A stretch of DNA of 64,000 nt, taken from the NCBI RefSeq assembly GCF_031450785.1, contig NZ_JARTWB010000003.1, positions 310,001 through 374,000 of the forward strand. The letters are read 5' to 3'. Both the position numbers and the translations under genes were made by a program. Positions 62,162-64,000 of this stretch are shown in pieces; position 1 is the stretch's first letter; every line of letters starts with the position of its first letter. Source of the stretch: Caballeronia sp. LZ062. GTDB taxonomy: Bacteria > Pseudomonadota > Gammaproteobacteria > Burkholderiales > Burkholderiaceae. The notes under the pieces were generated by a model, which was not told the DNA's origin, did not search any database, and saw nothing but the letters and a program-made list of their open reading frames with translations.

Positions 62162-63208
62162 ATGGCTAACACGACGAAACACCACAACACGGGCGCCGCC
62201 CCCGTTTCGAGCGCCGAAAGCGCTGAAAGCGCGACGCAGCGGCAGCGTCGCATCGAGCATCGCGAGCGCATGCAAGTGCTCATGCGCACGGCGGGCATGT
62301 TGCCCGTGTTGATTCTGCTGTGCATCGGCTTCGGTGTAGTCACCGACGGCTTCTTCAGCTTCCAGAACATGTCGATCGTCACGCAGCAGGCGTCGATCAA
62401 CATCGTGCTGGCGGCGGGCATGACCTTCGTGATTCTGACGGGCGGCATCGACCTGTCGGTCGGCTCGGTGCTGTCGGCGGCGGCGGTCACGGCGCTGCTT
62501 GCATCGAATCTGCAAGGCATGGGCTGGCTCGGCGTGCCTGCGGCGCTCGGCGTCGGGCTTGCCTTCGGCGTCATCAACGGCGCGCTCATCGCGCTGCTCA
62601 AGCTGCCGCCCTTCATCGTGACGCTCGGTTCGTTGACCGCCGTGCGCGGCATCGCGCGGCTGATCGGTCACGACACGACCATCTTCAATCCGCAACTGTC
62701 GTTCGCGTTCATCGGCAACGATTCAATCCTCGGCGTGCCGTGGCTCGTCGTGATCGCGCTCGCGGTCGTCGTCATCTCGTGGTTCATCCTGCGGCGCACG
62801 GTGCTAGGCCTGCGCATTTATTCCGTTGGCGGCAATCCGGAAGCGGCGCGGCTCTCGGGCATCAAGGTTTGGGGCATCCAGATGTTCGTCTACGCGATGT
62901 CCGGCCTGCTCGCGGGCCTCGGCGCGGTGATGTCCGCCGCGCGGCTCTATGCGGCGAACGGCCTGCAACTCGGCCAGTCGTATGAACTCGATGCCATCGC
63001 CGCGGTCATTCTCGGCGGCACGAGCTTCGTGGGCGGCGTCGGCTCGATCGTCGGCACGCTGGTGGGCGCGCTCATCATCGCGGTGCTGTCGAACGGCCTG
63101 GTGCTACTCGGCGTGTCGGATATCTGGCAGTACATCATCAAGGGCCTCGTGATCATCGGCGCGGTGGCGCTCGACCGTTATCGCCAGCGCGGATCGGCTC
63201 GCACGTGA
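62162..63208 (+). CDS. Ribose-type sugar ABC transporter permease
   Basis: 348-residue RbsC-like inner-membrane permease, about 8-10 helices. Family segments: ASINIVLAAGMTFVILTGGI, DLSVGSVLSAAAVTALLASN, LPPFIVTLGSLTAVRGIARL and IAAVILGGTSFVGGVGSIVG. A polar N-terminal tail (about 1-45, with SSAESAESATQRQRR) precedes the first helix. ATG at 62162 with GGAGA 5 nt upstream. Between the ATPase and the binding-protein genes. Confidence 0.95.
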   Translation: MANTTKHHNTGAAPVSSAESAESATQRQRRIEHRERMQVLMRTAGMLPVLILLCIGFGVVTDGFFSFQNMSIVTQQASINIVLAAGMTFVILTGGIDLSVGSVLSAAAVTALLASNLQGMGWLGVPAALGVGLAFGVINGALIALLKLPPFIVTLGSLTAVRGIARLIGHDTTIFNPQLSFAFIGNDSILGVPWLVVIALAVVVISWFILRRTVLGLRIYSVGGNPEAARLSGIKVWGIQMFVYAMSGLLAGLGAVMSAARLYAANGLQLGQSYELDAIAAVILGGTSFVGGVGSIVGTLVGALIIAVLSNGLVLLGVSDIWQYIIKGLVIIGAVALDRYRQRGSART

Positions 63209-63255
63209 CGAACTCTTGTCGGTTCACGACGCCTTACATCGCTTAGAGTCACAAC

Positions 63256-63285
63256 CATCAACATCAACATCAACATCAACATCAA
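63256..63285 (+). repeat. Five tandem CATCAA hexamers in the leader of the binding-protein gene
   Basis: Five exact copies of CATCAA, 30 bp, lie between the permease stop and the ribosome-binding site (GGAGA) of the sugar-binding-protein gene. The tract is free of G and so of base pairing. Confidence 0.9.
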
Positions 63286-63307
63286 CGAAACAACCGGAGA
63301 CAACCCT

Positions 63308-64000
63308 ATGCGCAAGTACAACAAGCTGTTCGCGAGCATGGCGCTCGCGCTCGGATGCACGATGACGCTCACCGCGCACGCCGCCGACAAGCCGCTGAAG
63401 GCCATCGGCATCACGGTCGGTTCGCTCGGCAACCCGTACTTCGTGACGATTTCCAGAGGCGCGGAAGCGAAAGCCAAGGCCATCAATCCGAACGCGAAGG
63501 TCACGGCCGTCTCGTCCGATTACGACATGAACAAGCAGTTCACGCAGATCGACAACTTCATCTCGGCGCACGTGGACATGATCCTGCTGAACGCCGTTGA
63601 CCCGAAGGCTATCGAGCCGGCGGTGAAGAAGGCGAAGGCGGCGGGCATCGTCGTGGTCGCGGTGGACGTCGCGGCGGCGGGCGCCGACGCCACCGTGCAG
63701 ACCAACAACGTGCAGGCCGGCCAGCTCGCGTGCGATTTCCTTGCTAAGAAGCTCAACGGCAAGGGCAATGTGGTGATCGAGAACGGGCCGCAGGTGTCGG
63801 CGGTGATCGACCGCGTGAACGGCTGCAAGACGGTGCTCGCGAAGAACCCCGGCATCAAGGTGCTCTCCGACGATCAGGACGCGAAAGGCTCGCGCGAAGG
63901 CGGCATGAACGCGATGCAGGGCTATCTCACGCGCTTTCCGAAGCTCGACGGTCTCTTCGCGATCAACGATCCGCAAGCTATCGGCAGCGATCTCGCGGCG
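63308..64000 (+). CDS. Ribose-type sugar-binding protein (partial)
   Basis: Periplasmic binding protein of the sugar ABC transporter; 231 codons are present and the C-terminus lies beyond the right edge. Signal peptide RKYNKLFASMALALGCTMTL ... AHA, cleavage near residue 26. Mature part: PLKAIGITVGSLGNPYFVTI, DNFISAHVDMILLNAVDPKA, AGIVVVAVDVAAAGADATVQ, and the hinge region GLFAINDPQAIGSDL. The ATG at 63308 has GGAGA 7 nt upstream. Last visible gene of the ROK-ATPase-permease operon; sugar unknown (ribose, xylose and others are possible). Confidence 0.93.
   Translation, partial: MRKYNKLFASMALALGCTMTLTAHAADKPLKAIGITVGSLGNPYFVTISRGAEAKAKAINPNAKVTAVSSDYDMNKQFTQIDNFISAHVDMILLNAVDPKAIEPAVKKAKAAGIVVVAVDVAAAGADATVQTNNVQAGQLACDFLAKKLNGKGNVVIENGPQVSAVIDRVNGCKTVLAKNPGIKVLSDDQDAKGSREGGMNAMQGYLTRFPKLDGLFAINDPQAIGSDLAA

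Noticed and set aside
63256-63285. CATCAA repeats as a CRISPR or origin iteron array
   Set aside because: Only 30 bp of contiguous hexamers with no spacers and no replication gene nearby.

Overview
The window is about 64 kb of GC-rich (roughly 64% by eye), densely coding DNA. The gene families (a cyoABCD quinol oxidase, many LysR/IclR/LacI/AraC regulators each beside a small catabolic cluster, SCPU-type fimbriae, a DUF3079 protein, a lone squalene/phytoene synthase) fit a Burkholderiaceae beta-proteobacterium of the Paraburkholderia/Caballeronia kind. A secondary chromosome or megaplasmid is plausible but cannot be shown from sequence alone. No rRNA, tRNA, CRISPR array, insertion sequence or prophage was recognised.

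Layout. 1-2920: sulfonate-type ABC transporter (permease cut by the left edge, binding protein) with a TauD-type dioxygenase, for organosulfur use. 3009-6794: nitronate monooxygenase, methylmalonate-semialdehyde dehydrogenase and a divergent LysR regulator. 6823-16916: mixed housekeeping and small genes: class I fructose-bisphosphate aldolase, an alpha/beta hydrolase with divergent LysR regulator, a squalene/phytoene synthase, an RlpA lipoprotein with a 15-bp repeat tract, a GST-DUF899 pair, an orphan receiver protein beside a small conserved protein, and NudC. 16921-22017: minus-strand operon of IlvD/Edd sugar-acid dehydratase, RraA-fold protein, MFS transporter and LacI repressor, with two LacI-type operators at the dehydratase start. 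22056-27132: MarC protein, small membrane protein, glycosyltransferase with two related halves, DUF2000 protein, AraC regulator, zinc alcohol dehydrogenase.

28499-33315: chaperone-usher operon for SCPU (spore coat U) fimbriae: subunit, chaperone, usher, two-domain tip-like subunit. 33413-36950: small unknown proteins, DUF3079 and a second nitronate-monooxygenase-like enzyme. 37368-41203: cyoABCD with a strong terminator. 41318-44854: cupin dioxygenase-like protein, MFS transporter, SDR and IclR regulator, preceded by a perfect 10-bp inverted repeat. 44859-49979: a UbiB/ABC1-like protein that seems to have lost its kinase residues, a serine hydrolase, two members of a small-protein family, a stand-alone protein resembling the C-terminal part of Cas8c/Csd1 (the region that yields Cas11c), and an orphan response regulator. 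49976-54338: EmrA-EmrB-NodT tripartite drug efflux operon. 55092-64000: IclR regulator and divergent FAH-family enzyme, an orphan sugar-binding protein, free methionine-R-sulfoxide reductase, then a ROK repressor and a ribose-type sugar ABC transporter whose binding protein runs off the right edge; a 27-bp near-perfect palindrome precedes the ROK gene.

The most unusual observations are the Cas8c/Csd1-C-terminus-like protein without any CRISPR locus (48073-48483), a three-member small-protein family of which two lie next to orphan receiver proteins (14987, 47515, 48643), the probable UbiB pseudokinase (44859-46208) and the glycosyltransferase with one catalytic and one degenerate half (23254-24594). 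All function calls come from reading motifs and remembered family patterns; no database search was run.
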